In this document: in pieces, positions 28,498 to 37,999 of the stretch | How the letters are laid out: each line of letters opens with the position of its first letter | How positions within the stretch are numbered: position 1 is the stretch's first letter | Assembly (NCBI GenBank): GCA_016713985.1 | Contig: JADJOD010000002.1 | Coordinates: 62,001 to 126,000, forward strand | Direction: 5' to 3' | Length of the DNA stretch: 64,000 bases | Source: Lewinellaceae bacterium | GTDB lineage: Bacteria; Bacteroidota; Bacteroidia; Chitinophagales; Saprospiraceae | Made by a program: the position numbers and the translations under genes | Notes under the pieces: generated by a model | What the model was told of the DNA's origin: nothing | The model's input: only the letters and a program-made list of their open reading frames with translations | Databases searched by the model: none

Positions 28498-29043
28498 TTA
28501 TTTTTCCGGTGGAAGCAATACGGCATCAATCACGTGAACGATGCCGTTGGAGGCGGGTACGGAAGCGACGATATTTGCCGTGCCGTTGACCGTTACTTTC
28601 CCGTCTTTTACGCCGAGGACGATATTTTTTAAATTCACCTGATTCAGTTTTTGCCCGTCGCGCATTTGTTCTTTTTTTACAACGCCGACAAAAGTGTGGT
28701 ACTCCAGGATATTGCTCAAAGCGGCCTTGTTTTCCGGTTTCATCAGGTTATCCAGGGTTTCTTTCGGAACCTTGGCAAAAGCTTCATCGGTCGGTGCAAA
28801 TACCGTAAACGGGCCGGCGTTGGACAAAGCATCCACCAAACTGGCGGCCTTAACGGCGGCAACCAGGGTGGTGTGGTCTTTGGAACCAACCGCAACCTGC
28901 ACGATATTTTTCTGGGATACATCATCCTGAACGCCGGATTGCCCGACGGCGGCAGGCGCGTTTTGTGTTTCCGGGGCAGTTTGGGTGCAACCAATACCGA
29001 TGGTCATTGCAATGACCATCGTAAAATATACTATCTGTTTCAT
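28498..29043 (-). CDS. Fasciclin-domain lipoprotein
   Basis: A 181-residue lipoprotein with lipobox (MTIGIGC, Cys19) and one fasciclin/FAS1 domain (residues ~48-180): LVAAVKAASLVDALSNAGPF, TVFAPTDEAFAKVP, LSNILEYHTFVGVV, NGIVHVIDAVLLPP. FAS1 domains are adhesion or binding folds. It lies 6 bp from the nosL fusion and next to nosZ, so it is a stable part of this nos cluster; a structural or copper-handling role at the envelope is possible but not shown. Confidence 0.88.
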   Translation of the reverse strand: MKQIVYFTMVIAMTIGIGCTQTAPETQNAPAAVGQSGVQDDVSQKNIVQVAVGSKDHTTLVAAVKAASLVDALSNAGPFTVFAPTDEAFAKVPKETLDNLMKPENKAALSNILEYHTFVGVVKKEQMRDGQKLNQVNLKNIVLGVKDGKVTVNGTANIVASVPASNGIVHVIDAVLLPPEK

Positions 29044-29086
29044 AAAATGAATGTTTTTAGGTGAATGGAAAGAACAGTATTCCTGT

Positions 29087-29156
29087 ATTCACCGGATGAC
29101 TCGAAGTCATTCACCGGGTGACTTGAAGCCTCCCGGTGAATTGACTGACGGTGAAT
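29087..29156. repeat. Two 20-bp direct repeats with inverted partners between nosZ and the fasciclin gene
   Basis: ATTCACCGGATGACTCGAAG (29087-29106) and ATTCACCGGGTGACTTGAAG (29109-29128) differ at two bases; inverted CCCGGTGAAT (29132-29141) and CGGTGAAT (29149-29156) follow. ATGACT-CGA-AGTCAT inside is a small perfect hairpin. The layout suggests a REP-like cluster or a stem-loop that stabilises the nosZ transcript 3' end. Confidence 0.5.
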
Positions 29157-29172
29157 ATGAGCCCATTGAACA

Positions 29173-31152
29173 TCACTTCGATTCCGGGGTCGCTGCCGGT
29201 TCGGCGCCCGTGCTGAACTTCAGCGGAACATTTGAACCGGCCGGAGACACCCGCATATAACCCTGCATTTCCTGGTGCAGCGCCGAGCAGAAGTCCGTGC
29301 AATAAAACGGCACAACACCCGCCTTTTCCGGTTTCCAAACCAGTGTTTGGGTTTCGCCCGGCATAATCAGTATTTCAGCGGTATTGGCGCCTTTTATGGC
29401 AAATCCGTGGGGAACGTCCCAGTCCTGTTCGAGGTTGGTAACGTGGAAATAAACCTCGTCGCCTACCCGCACGCCTTCAATATTATCGGGAGTGAGGTGC
29501 GAACGAATGGCCGTCATGTACACGTGTATTTTGTTGCCTTCCCGCACCACTTTGGCTTTTCCTTCTCCCGCTGCCACGTAAGGGTGGTTGTTTTCTTCCA
29601 GTTTGAAAAATTTGGTGGAGTTTTTCTGCAACAGTTCCGCCGGCACGGCATTGGCATAGTGTGGCTCCCCAACGGTGGGGAAATCGAGGATCAGTTTCAT
29701 CTTATCGCCGCTGATATCGTACAGTTGGGCTGATTGCGCCAGTTCCGGCCCCGTCGGCAGGTACCGGTCTTTGGTGATTTTGTTGTAGGCGACCACGTAT
29801 TTGCCCCAGGGTTTTTTGGTGTCGCCGCCCGGCACACACAAGTGGCCGATGGAGTAATACGTCGGCGCCCGGTCAAGTACTTGCAGGCTTTGCACGTTCC
29901 ACTTGACGATTTCTGACGATACAAAAAAGGAGGTATAGGCATTGCCGTTGGCGTCGAATTCGGTGTGCAGGGGTCCCAAACCCGGTTTTTGTACCTCGCC
30001 ATGCAACACGGCGTCGTATTTCAGCACCGGGATGCCGTCGTATTCGCCTTCGAAATTGCGGTCGGCGATAGCCTTCTGCATTTTGGCAAACGAGAACACC
30101 GGAATAATGGCGGCCAGTTTGCCCGAACCCACGATGTATTCGCCGGTGGGGTTCACGTCGCAACCGTGCGGGCTTTTCGGGCAGGGAATGAAGTATACGA
30201 AATCTTTCAACACCTTCGGATCGAGCATGATCGCTTCTGTTCCCCAGTTTGTAGTGGCGGTGTGTGTTTTTTCGTCGTATGTATTGTGGGCATAACGAAC
30301 CTTTTTGGTCACTCCTTTGCCCGCTTTGGCGTATTCTTCGGCTTTTTTCCAGTTAACGGCGACGATAAAGTCCTTGTCGTTTTGTGAAGCGTTTACTTCA
30401 AGCAAGGTGTTGGCGCCTTCCGAATTGTAACAGGAGAAGAAAAACCAGTCGTGGCTCGGGCCTTTGCCGGAGCGGCTCAAATCGAGGTTGAGCCCGGGCA
30501 ACAAGACCTGGAAAGCCAGGTCCAAACGGCCGTCCTGTGGGTTCACGCTGATAAAAGATGCGGTGCCCCGGAAGTTTTGTTTGTAGGTTTCGATGGGTAC
30601 GTCGGGTTGGTCGTCCATCGGAATGGAGAACCGTGTTCCGGCCACGATGTACTCGCTGTTTTCTGTGATAAAGGGCGAGGAGTGGTTGCCGCCTGAGTTC
30701 GGTATTTCCAGGATTTCCATGGTGCGGAAGGTTTTCAGGTCAACCCGGGCTACCCGCGGCGTATTGTTGGCGTTGGCAAACATCCAGCGGCCGTCCTGTA
30801 CGCCGTCGGACAGTGACATGGAAATGTGGTGCTGGTCGTCCCAGGGAACCCAGCCGTGCGAAGTATTCAACATGGATTTGGTTTCTTCACTGAATCCGTA
30901 GCCATTTTCCGGAAACACCGAAAACACCGGTATTATTTTTAACAATCGCCCGGAAGGCAACCCATATACCGAAACCTGTCCGTTAAAACCGCCGGATACA
31001 AAGTTGTAAAACTCATCGTATTTGCCGGGGGCGATATAGGCCTTTTGTGCTGCGTCGTCGGAAGCGGCGGAAGCAGCGCCTTTCGTTTTGCATTGCCACA
31101 GAACAACAATAACGAGAAGGACTCCGCCAAGGAAAAAGAGAACCTTTTTCAT
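29173..31152 (-). CDS. nosZ: Nitrous oxide reductase, clade II type
   Basis: A 659-residue copper enzyme reducing N2O to N2 in the periplasm. The N-terminus is a Sec-type signal with lipobox-like VVLWQC21, as in clade II (atypical) NosZ, not a twin-arginine signal. Residues ~40-540 form the seven-bladed propeller that carries the CuZ cluster (DDQHH 105-109 and further His such as SPHGCDVNP and LGPLHTEFD). The C-terminal cupredoxin domain has the CuA motif CTDFCSALHQEM (Cys618, Cys622, His626, Met629). Downstream genes on the same strand supply the maturation system; a cytochrome c gene precedes it, separated by a 206-bp repeat element. Confidence 0.95.
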   Translation of the reverse strand: MKKVLFFLGGVLLVIVVLWQCKTKGAASAASDDAAQKAYIAPGKYDEFYNFVSGGFNGQVSVYGLPSGRLLKIIPVFSVFPENGYGFSEETKSMLNTSHGWVPWDDQHHISMSLSDGVQDGRWMFANANNTPRVARVDLKTFRTMEILEIPNSGGNHSSPFITENSEYIVAGTRFSIPMDDQPDVPIETYKQNFRGTASFISVNPQDGRLDLAFQVLLPGLNLDLSRSGKGPSHDWFFFSCYNSEGANTLLEVNASQNDKDFIVAVNWKKAEEYAKAGKGVTKKVRYAHNTYDEKTHTATTNWGTEAIMLDPKVLKDFVYFIPCPKSPHGCDVNPTGEYIVGSGKLAAIIPVFSFAKMQKAIADRNFEGEYDGIPVLKYDAVLHGEVQKPGLGPLHTEFDANGNAYTSFFVSSEIVKWNVQSLQVLDRAPTYYSIGHLCVPGGDTKKPWGKYVVAYNKITKDRYLPTGPELAQSAQLYDISGDKMKLILDFPTVGEPHYANAVPAELLQKNSTKFFKLEENNHPYVAAGEGKAKVVREGNKIHVYMTAIRSHLTPDNIEGVRVGDEVYFHVTNLEQDWDVPHGFAIKGANTAEILIMPGETQTLVWKPEKAGVVPFYCTDFCSALHQEMQGYMRVSPAGSNVPLKFSTGAEPAATPESK

Positions 31153-31358
<206 letters not shown>

Positions 31359-31363
<5 letters not shown>

Positions 31364-31826
31364 TCTCCCCGTCGTTGGATCGCATGAATTCCAGGACATC
31401 CCGGGCGTCGCCGACGGATACGTTTTGGTTGGGCATGCGGGTGAGGCACAATTGCAGGAGTTTTTGTGCTTCTTCGTCTTTATCGAGCATGACGTCGACA
31501 TTTGTGACCATGTTCATGATCCATTCGGGTTTACGTCTTTTGGTAACGTCTTTCCAGCCGGGCCCTACAATTTTCTGTTCGGTGAGTTTGTGGCAAGCAA
31601 GGCACTTCATTTCGTAAATGGCTTTACCACGTGTTACCCGCTCCGTTTCGAGGGGTGTTTTTAATTCGACGGCTTTGATTTCGCCGATGCCTTTGCCTTC
31701 GGCAAGCATTTGCGATTCGGGGGATTTCGCCGCCTCAGGTGCAGGGGAAGCGCTTTCTGTATTCTCTCCGCCACAGGAACTCAGACTGATTAGCAGCAGG
31801 AGCAGGAAGCAGTACAAGGTTTTCAT
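31359..31826 (-). CDS. Lipoprotein cytochrome c
   Basis: A 155-residue lipoprotein from the ATG at 31826 (MKTLYCFLLLLLISLSSC, lipobox LSSC). A single c-type haem motif CLACH is followed by a LTEQKIVGPGWKDV segment and a distal Met ligand candidate in CLTRMPNQNVSV. It is a class I cytochrome of the kind that feeds electrons to NosZ. The frame is open 13 codons further up, but the internal start gives a proper signal peptide. First gene of the nos operon on this strand, downstream of an FNR-like box. Confidence 0.9.
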
Positions 31827-31892
31827 AAAAATTAATTTAGATTGAAAAAGTGTCAATTGCGCCACAAGATTATGGACATGAAAATGCCCGGT

Positions 31893-31910
31893 TTATGATC
31901 GAGATCATAA
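31893..31910. promoter_or_regulatory. FNR/CRP-family binding site (TTATGATC-GA-GATCATAA)
   Basis: Eight-base perfect inverted arms around a 2-base centre, containing the TGAT-N4-ATCA core recognised by FNR/DNR-type regulators. It is centred at 31901.5, 75 bp before the cytochrome c ATG at 31826. A start of transcription 41.5 bp downstream (near 31860) would leave a 34-base leader, as expected for a class II activation site. The regulator gene next to it (32105-32719) is the obvious candidate. Confidence 0.7.
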
Positions 31911-32104
31911 AACCCTCAGCATGGGTAAACTGGCATAAAAACGGTGAAAATGGCTCAAAAATGGCCAAAACGGGCGGCAACTGACTGCCGGACGGCAATT
32001 TTAATGACGAAAATCAATGACCCGGGTAAGAAAAATCAGCCCGGCGGAAAGCATTTTTTGTCGTTTGTATTTACGGCGGGTAAGCCGGGCGGGCAATGCA
32101 AGGG

Positions 32105-32719
32105 TCAATATTTCAGCAGTATTTTCCGGTCGCAAATCCGCAATTTGCCCTGCTCCTCCAGCACTGATACCTTGCGAATCACGGTTTCCACCCGTAATCC
32201 GGCCATATCGGCAATTTCCTGGCGGGTCACCGGCACCACAAAATGGCCGTCGCAACCGTATTTTTCCCGGGGCAGTTTGGACTTCAGGAGCTCGATGACC
32301 GCCATAATTCGTTCCTCGGGCTGGCCCATATTGATAATTTTCAGCGCCTCGGTTTTGATCAATACCCGTTGGCACATGTGTATGGAAAAGCGCAGGTGCA
32401 GGTCAAAATGATCGCGCAGCAATTCTACAAAGTGTTTGCGCGGCAAGGCCAACAGCCGGGTATCGACGATGGTTATGGCGGACGCAGGATACGGAAACTC
32501 GCCGATCATGGCCGGCTCGCCGAAACTGTCTCCTTCCGTAAAAATACCCTGGATAAAATCGTGTTCTTCCCCGCGGTTGACCATTTTGACCAACCCGCTT
32601 TCAATCTGAAAATAATAAAAGGCCACCCGGCCCTCGCGAAATATTTCATCGTGCCGTCTGAATTCCTTCACCACGGCCCCGTATCCGCACAATAACTCCG
32701 AAGAAATGTCCATAAGCAA
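32105..32719 (-). CDS. Crp/Fnr-family transcription regulator
   Basis: A 204-residue regulator. Residues ~15-115 are the cyclic-nucleotide-binding-like sensor domain (IFREGRVAFYYFQIESGLVK; GEPAMIGEFPYPASA). Residues ~150-204 are the winged helix, with VTRQEIADMAGLRVETVIRK as the HTH; its E-x-x-x-R recognition helix suits TGA-type half-sites. The N-terminal Cys cluster of oxygen-sensing FNR is absent, so it may sense NO, haem or redox as DNR/NnrR proteins do (inference). It is upstream of the cytochrome c-nosZ operon and probably controls it through the box at 31893. Confidence 0.85.
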   Translation of the reverse strand: MLMDISSELLCGYGAVVKEFRRHDEIFREGRVAFYYFQIESGLVKMVNRGEEHDFIQGIFTEGDSFGEPAMIGEFPYPASAITIVDTRLLALPRKHFVELLRDHFDLHLRFSIHMCQRVLIKTEALKIINMGQPEERIMAVIELLKSKLPREKYGCDGHFVVPVTRQEIADMAGLRVETVIRKVSVLEEQGKLRICDRKILLKY

Positions 32720-32821
32720 ACATTGGAAAGTGATTTCGTACCTGTTGTGCTACGCCAGCAGCAGCAAACGGCAAATGAGGCAGCGCACCCCGGACGATGA
32801 CAAAAGTATTATAAAGTATAC

Positions 32822-32849
32822 TTGACTACCCAGTTATTTTATACTTTTG
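32822..32849 (+). promoter_or_regulatory. Bacteroidota promoter before mlaE
   Basis: TACTTTTG (32842-32849) fits TAnnTTTG; TTG at 32822-32824 gives a 17-bp gap. It lies 59 bp before the mlaE ATG. Confidence 0.5.
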
Positions 32850-32907
32850 AAACCGGGCACCTCCGGCACGTTTCAGAAGTTGGCCGTGCCCGAAAAATAA
32901 AATAAAC

Positions 32908-33678
32908 ATGCCATTTTTTTCGATCCAGCGTCCTATAGTTGATGAAATAGGCAGTTTGACCCGATTCACACTGCGGTTTTTCAGGGAAGCATTCCGCCCC
33001 CGCTATGAATTCAGCGAACTCATTCACCAGTGCTTTGTGATCGGCTACAAATCGCTTTCGTTGGTCGGACTCACTGCTTTTATCATGGGCCTGGTACTGA
33101 CCATGCAGTTGCGGCCCAGTATGGTCCGGTACGGCGTGGAGGCGCAGATACCGGCGATGGTGGGTATTGCCATCGTCCGCGAAATCGGCCCGGTGATCAC
33201 GGCGCTGATATTTGCCGGCAAAATCGGATCCAGCATCGGCGCCGAACTGGGTTCGATGCGCGTCACCGAACAAATTGACGCGATGGAAGTGTCGGGCACC
33301 AACCCGTTCAAGTTTTTGGTCGTCACTCGTACCCTCGCAGCCACGTTGATGCTTCCGGTGCTGGTGGTTTTGTCCGATGCCATTTCGCTTTACGGCTCCT
33401 ACCTGGGTGTCAATATTTATGAAGTGCTGAGTTTCAGGCTGTTTTATACCCAGGTAATCGATAACCTGGCTTATTACGACGCTGTGCCGGCATTTATCAA
33501 ATCCTATTTTTTCGGGTTTGCCGTCGGTATCGTGGGTTGTTTTAAAGGCTATTATTCCAACAAAGGCACCGAAGGTGTCGGGCGTTCGGCCAACTCCGCC
33601 GTGGTGATGGCCTCCGTATTTATCTTTATTCTGGATTTACTCGCCGTACAGGTTACCGATTTGCTTTGGGAATTATAA
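32908..33678 (+). CDS. mlaE: MlaE-family permease of a phospholipid ABC transporter
   Basis: A 256-residue MlaE/YrbE permease with about five membrane spans and the family core GMRVTEQIDAMEVSGTNPFK and ALIFAGKIGSSIGAELGSM. It forms the inner-membrane channel of the MCE transport system, moving phospholipids between inner and outer membranes. The stop overlaps the start of mlaF (TAATG), and mlaD follows, so mlaEFD is one operon. Confidence 0.93.
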   Translation: MPFFSIQRPIVDEIGSLTRFTLRFFREAFRPRYEFSELIHQCFVIGYKSLSLVGLTAFIMGLVLTMQLRPSMVRYGVEAQIPAMVGIAIVREIGPVITALIFAGKIGSSIGAELGSMRVTEQIDAMEVSGTNPFKFLVVTRTLAATLMLPVLVVLSDAISLYGSYLGVNIYEVLSFRLFYTQVIDNLAYYDAVPAFIKSYFFGFAVGIVGCFKGYYSNKGTEGVGRSANSAVVMASVFIFILDLLAVQVTDLLWEL

Positions 33679-34415
33679 TGGACACTACAGAACCGGTCAT
33701 TGTTATCAAAGATCTCTGCAAAGCCTTCGGAAGCAATGTGGTGCTCGATCATTTTAACCTCAACCTTTACCGGGGAGAAAACCTGGTTGTGCTTGGCAAA
33801 TCGGGATCGGGCAAATCCGTACTTATCAAATGTATCATCGGCCTTTTGAGGCCGGACAGCGGGGAAATATTCGTGTTCGGGCAAAATGTACCCGAATTGA
33901 GTTATGCCGAACTGGATCAAATGCGCGCCAGGGTGGGTTTTTTGTTTCAAAGCAATGCCTTGTACGACTCCATGACGGTGCGGGAAAATCTCGAATTCCC
34001 GCTGCGGCGGCATTGGTTGCATGTGGAACAAAAAGAGGTGGAGAACCTGGTCGCGGAAGTGCTTGAAAGTGTGGGACTTGCACATACGATCGACATGATG
34101 CCCGCCGAATTGTCCGGCGGCATGCGCAAACGAATCGCCCTTGCCCGTACGCTTATCCTGAAACCCGCCATTATCCTGTACGACGAACCCACCACCGGCC
34201 TCGATCCGATCACGGGTATGGAAATCATCGACCTGATCCGGGATATTCAGCAACAATACAAAACCTCATCGCTGGTTATTTCGCATGATATGAAACTGGT
34301 GAAACGCGCCGCCGGGCGGATCGTGATGCTGATCGACGGGAAATGTCATGCACAAGGCGCTTATTCAGAACTTAAAAATTCCGGCGACCCGAAAGTCCGG
34401 GCATTTTTTGACTGA
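33678..34415 (+). CDS. mlaF: MlaF-family ABC ATPase
   Basis: A 245-residue ATPase: Walker A GKSGSGKS (residues 40-47), Q-loop FLFQSNALYDSMTV, signature ELSGGMRKR, Walker B AIILYDEPTTGLDP, H-loop VISHDMK. The start at 33678 (TAATG overlap with mlaE) is preferred over a TTG 12 bases upstream. It powers the MlaE channel. Confidence 0.93.
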   Translation: MDTTEPVIVIKDLCKAFGSNVVLDHFNLNLYRGENLVVLGKSGSGKSVLIKCIIGLLRPDSGEIFVFGQNVPELSYAELDQMRARVGFLFQSNALYDSMTVRENLEFPLRRHWLHVEQKEVENLVAEVLESVGLAHTIDMMPAELSGGMRKRIALARTLILKPAIILYDEPTTGLDPITGMEIIDLIRDIQQQYKTSSLVISHDMKLVKRAAGRIVMLIDGKCHAQGAYSELKNSGDPKVRAFFD

Positions 34416-34421
34416 CTTCTT

Positions 34422-35405
34422 ATGGCAAAACGCACTTTAGACAACATAAAACTGGGCATTTTTGTGCTCGCCGGATTGACCCTGCTCATCGTTTTTTTGT
34501 ACCTGCTGGGCAAAAATCAAAGCATTTTTGCTTCCCGTTTTGAAGTCAAAGCCCACTTTAAAAACGTAAGCGGCCTGGTTGCGGGCAACAATGTGCGGGT
34601 TTCCGGCATCGTGGTCGGCATCGTGGAAGAGGTAAAATTGGTGAACGATACCCTGGTGGTGGTCACCCTGGCGCTCAACGATGAAATGCGGAATGTGATC
34701 CGGAAAAACGCCCTGGCTTCCATCGGCACCGACGGCCTGATCGGCAACCGGGTGGTCAATCTCCTGCCGGCAAAAGAACCTGCACCGCTCATCGAACCGG
34801 GCGACATCCTCAGGTCGCAAAAAGACGTCGATACGGAAGAAATGCTGCGCACCCTCGACCTGACCAACAGAAACATCCTGTCGATCTCCGAAGGATTAAA
34901 ACAAACCATCGAACGGATCAACCAGAGCGCCCAGCTTTCCACCATCCTGAATGACGAAAGCTTGTCCCGCGACCTGAAAGCGGCCTTGTCCAACCTGCGC
35001 AACGCCACGGGAACCGCCTCCGAAACCATGCGGGACCTGCACCTCGCTGTGGGTGATGTCCGGGAAGGTAAAGGTACCGTGGGGTATCTGCTCAAAGACA
35101 CAAGCCTGGCCTACCAGTTGACACAGGTGGTCGGAAAACTCCAAAGTGTTGAAAATCAAGCCGATCAACTGGCAAAAGATATGAACCAACTTGTCCTGGG
35201 TCTGCAAAACGATATCGACCGCGGCCAGGGTCCGGCCAACATGATCCTGAAGGATTCACTCGCTGCGGCCCGCATTCAGAACACACTGGGCAACCTCGAA
35301 GAAGGAACTGCCCGGTTTAATGAAAATATGGAAGCTTTGAAACACAACTTTTTCTTCCGGCGCTATTTCAAAAAATTAGAAAAGCAAAAAAAGAAAGGGC
35401 AGTAG
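34422..35405 (+). CDS. mlaD: MlaD-family MCE-domain protein
   Basis: A 327-residue protein with one N-terminal membrane helix (ILFVLAGLTLLIVFLYLLG-like, residues ~10-28), an MCE domain (~40-120: FEVKAHFKNVSGLVAGNNVR, SIGTDGLIGNRVVNL) and a long helical C-terminus. MCE proteins form hexamers that make a lipid tunnel in the periplasm; the long helical tail is usual in longer members and may extend the channel. It ends the mla operon. Confidence 0.92.
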   Translation: MAKRTLDNIKLGIFVLAGLTLLIVFLYLLGKNQSIFASRFEVKAHFKNVSGLVAGNNVRVSGIVVGIVEEVKLVNDTLVVVTLALNDEMRNVIRKNALASIGTDGLIGNRVVNLLPAKEPAPLIEPGDILRSQKDVDTEEMLRTLDLTNRNILSISEGLKQTIERINQSAQLSTILNDESLSRDLKAALSNLRNATGTASETMRDLHLAVGDVREGKGTVGYLLKDTSLAYQLTQVVGKLQSVENQADQLAKDMNQLVLGLQNDIDRGQGPANMILKDSLAAARIQNTLGNLEEGTARFNENMEALKHNFFFRRYFKKLEKQKKKGQ

Positions 35406-35429
35406 CCCCGCAACGCCGTTTCGCAGTAC

Positions 35430-36212
35430 CTACTTCAAACTCCGGTCTAAATGCACATATCCTCCGTCGACATGGATCAACTGGCCGGTGGTATGACTGG
35501 AACGGTCGGACAGCAAAAAAACAACCATGTCGGCGATTTCTTCCGAGGTAGTCATACGTTTTTCTAAGGGGATGTTCGCTTCAATTGCGCGGCGCCGAGC
35601 CTGCGGGTCGTCGAGAGTATCCAGCCATTTTTCATACAGGGGGGTAAAACACTCCGCCACAATCACAGCGTTTACCCGGATGCCGCAGGGCAATAGTTCA
35701 ACCGCCCACTCGCGCGTCAGGGCGTTCCGGCCCCCGTTGGAAGCGGCATAGGCGGAGGTATTCCCCTGACCGGTTTCGGCGGTTTTGGAGCCGATGTTAA
35801 CGATGGCGCCCTTGGTCCGGATGAGTTCCGGCAAGGCATAATGTGCCATCAGGTAGTAGTGGATCAGGTTGTTGTGCAGCGACCGGACAAATTTTTCATA
35901 GTTCCCCGACGCCAGCCCGACGCCGTCGTTGATACCCGCGTTATTCACTAATCCGTCAATCCTCCCGTATTGTTCAAGCGCTTGATTTACAGCCTGTTCA
36001 CACGCAAGAGGGTCGGATAATTCTGCCGTAACGTACCCGGCTTCGCCGCCTGACGTATGGATATGCCGGACGGCGGCCTGATTATCGGTTTCGTTGCGGC
36101 CAATCACGACCGGAACGGCGCCCTCGGCAGCCAGCGAACGGCTTATGCTCGCTCCGATGCCCTTGGCGCCACCGGTAACGAGAATGATTTTTCCGTTTAA
36201 ATGAAGGTTCAT
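35430..36212 (-). CDS. SDR oxidoreductase, probable L-fucose-type sugar dehydrogenase
   Basis: A 260-residue short-chain dehydrogenase. The NAD-binding TGGAKGIGASI and NNAGIND motifs are present. The active-site segment reads AYAASNGGRNALTREWAVEL: Tyr is kept but the Lys of YxxxK is Asn. A related group of sugar dehydrogenases may share this, so it need not be dead. It is the last of four same-strand genes (UxaA dehydratase, SDR, lactonase, this SDR) that together make a non-phosphorylating sugar oxidation route. It probably oxidises the free sugar to the lactone. Confidence 0.8.
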   Translation of the reverse strand: MNLHLNGKIILVTGGAKGIGASISRSLAAEGAVPVVIGRNETDNQAAVRHIHTSGGEAGYVTAELSDPLACEQAVNQALEQYGRIDGLVNNAGINDGVGLASGNYEKFVRSLHNNLIHYYLMAHYALPELIRTKGAIVNIGSKTAETGQGNTSAYAASNGGRNALTREWAVELLPCGIRVNAVIVAECFTPLYEKWLDTLDDPQARRRAIEANIPLEKRMTTSEEIADMVVFLLSDRSSHTTGQLIHVDGGYVHLDRSLK

Positions 36213-36248
36213 GTCTGCGGGTGGATATTTGTTGTGGCTGAAAATTGT

Positions 36249-37081
36249 TCAGAGATGGTAAAATACAGCGGCGTTTCCCCCCCAGAATGCGGCTTGTTCG
36301 GCAGCGGAAAGTTGTTGTACAAATCCGGCGGCAGCATCCATTTGTCGCCTGTAATCCGCTGCCAGCAAACACACCGGCCAATCGGAGCCATAACAGACGC
36401 GCCGGGCGCCGAAGGCCTCGAAGGCCACTTCCATATAAGGCCACAACTGCTCCGCCTGCCAGTCGCCCCACGACGCCTCGGTCGTCAGCCCCGATATTTT
36501 GCAGTACACGTGTTCGTGGCGGGCGATGCGGCGCATGTCATTTTCCCATTGTTTGATCAGCCCGCGTTTGATGTAGGGTTTTGCGAGGTGGTCAATGATA
36601 AAAGATTGGCGATCATTCTTTTTTATAAATGACAGGACGGCCTTCAGGTGGCGGGGAAAAACAAGTATATCATAGGTAAACCCTCTTTACCCAGCAGGGA
36701 CACACCCCGCAGGAAGGATGGCTCCAGCATAAATTCCGGCGGTTCCGCCTGCAAAATATGCCGGAACCCGCGCAGGGCCGGGAACGTGGAAAAATGATCC
36801 AGGCGGCGCTCCAGATCATTTGCCCGAAGGTCTGTCCAACCCACCACCCCGCGAATAAAGGAATGCCTGGCCGCCAGGTCGAGTAAAAACGAGGTTTCTT
36901 CTTCCGACTGACCGGCTTGTACGGCAATACACCCGTCAATGCCGTGCGCGTGAAGCAGCGGTTCGAGGTCGCCGGGCATAAAATCGCGGCGGATGGCCGG
37001 CATCTGCTCCGTGATCCAGGCGTCGCGCACCGGGTTGTATTTCCAGAAATGCTGATGGGCGTCGATTTTTATGCTTTGCAT
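36249..37081 (-). pseudogene. Amidohydrolase-2 lactonase (L-fuconolactonase-like), one frameshift
   Basis: A metal-dependent amidohydrolase of the sugar-lactonase type: IDAHQHFWKYNP at the start, ALRGFRHILQAEPPEFM, IIDHLAKPYI and the late VCYGSDWPVCLL with GNAAVFYHL. The frame breaks near 36675, where one more base gives GLTYDILVFPRHL and reconnects to the rest. Repaired, 277 residues. The open pieces are 36644-37081 and the part from ~36640 down to 36249. It should open the sugar lactone made by the neighbouring dehydrogenase. Confidence 0.82.
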
Positions 37082-37256
37082 GGGTGTTTTTTAAGAGCAG
37101 CGTGCCGTTCAGTAGCCGCGCAAGTATTTTGTTGACAGGGTAAGTATGATTTACAAGGTTGTAAGTAGTAGGACGGAAATCTTTTCCGTCCAGATGCTTC
37201 ATTCTCAGAATGTTCGGAAGAAAGTTAGTATCATTAATTTTGTCCACTTTCTTAAA

Positions 37257-37976
37257 TCAATTATTTAAATAAATAAACCCGCCATCAATCGGGAAATCGC
37301 AACCTGTGACAAAACCCGCCTCGTCCGAACAAAGATAAAGCGCCAGTGCAGCCACTTCTTCGGGGCGGCCCATTCGCCCGACGGGTTGTGTTTTTGACAA
37401 TTTTTCAAACATTTCCGCCTCCTTGCCGGGGTAGTTTTTTGCCAGGTAGCCATCCACAAAAGGTGTGTGCACCCGCGCGGGAGAAATACAGTTGCAGCGA
37501 ATATGGTGCGCGAGGTAATCCTTTGCTACAGAAAGCGTCATAGCCGCCACGGCGCCCTTGCTCATTGTATATGCGAAGCGGTCGGGAATACCCACCGACC
37601 GTATTTTCGGAATGCCGAAATGGAGGCAATTATAGACGCCCTTGATGTTCACGGCGATAATCCGGTCCATATCTTCTTCCGTGGTGCTTTCGGCAGTGCC
37701 GATGTGCGCCACACCGGCGTTATTGACCAGAATATCTAATTTTTCCAAACCGGCAAAAAACTGCCGGACTTCTTCCTGCACTGCTACGTTGCAGACCTGA
37801 AAACGGGCCAGGCCGCCCTCCCGGTTTATGGCCTCCGCCGTTTCACGCGCCTGTTGTTCATCCAGGTCCAGGATATACACTTCAGCGCCCTGGCGGGCAA
37901 ATTGTTCCGCAATGGCCCGGCCGATTCCACTCCCGGCGCCGGTGACGACGGCTGTTTTATGATGTAAATTAAACAT
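37257..37976 (-). CDS. SDR oxidoreductase with canonical active site
   Basis: A 239-residue short-chain dehydrogenase: TGAGSGIGRAI nucleotide motif, LDLDEQQ after strand 2 (an acidic residue that favours NAD over NADP), NNAGVAH, and active site YTMSKGA. It lies 23 bp after the UxaA-family dehydratase. In L-fucose-type routes an SDR oxidises 2-keto-3-deoxy-sugar acid, the product of such a dehydratase; that assignment is by context. Confidence 0.85.
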   Translation of the reverse strand: MFNLHHKTAVVTGAGSGIGRAIAEQFARQGAEVYILDLDEQQARETAEAINREGGLARFQVCNVAVQEEVRQFFAGLEKLDILVNNAGVAHIGTAESTTEEDMDRIIAVNIKGVYNCLHFGIPKIRSVGIPDRFAYTMSKGAVAAMTLSVAKDYLAHHIRCNCISPARVHTPFVDGYLAKNYPGKEAEMFEKLSKTQPVGRMGRPEEVAALALYLCSDEAGFVTGCDFPIDGGFIYLNN

Positions 37977-37999
37977 GGCGTTTTTATTGATTGACGGGT

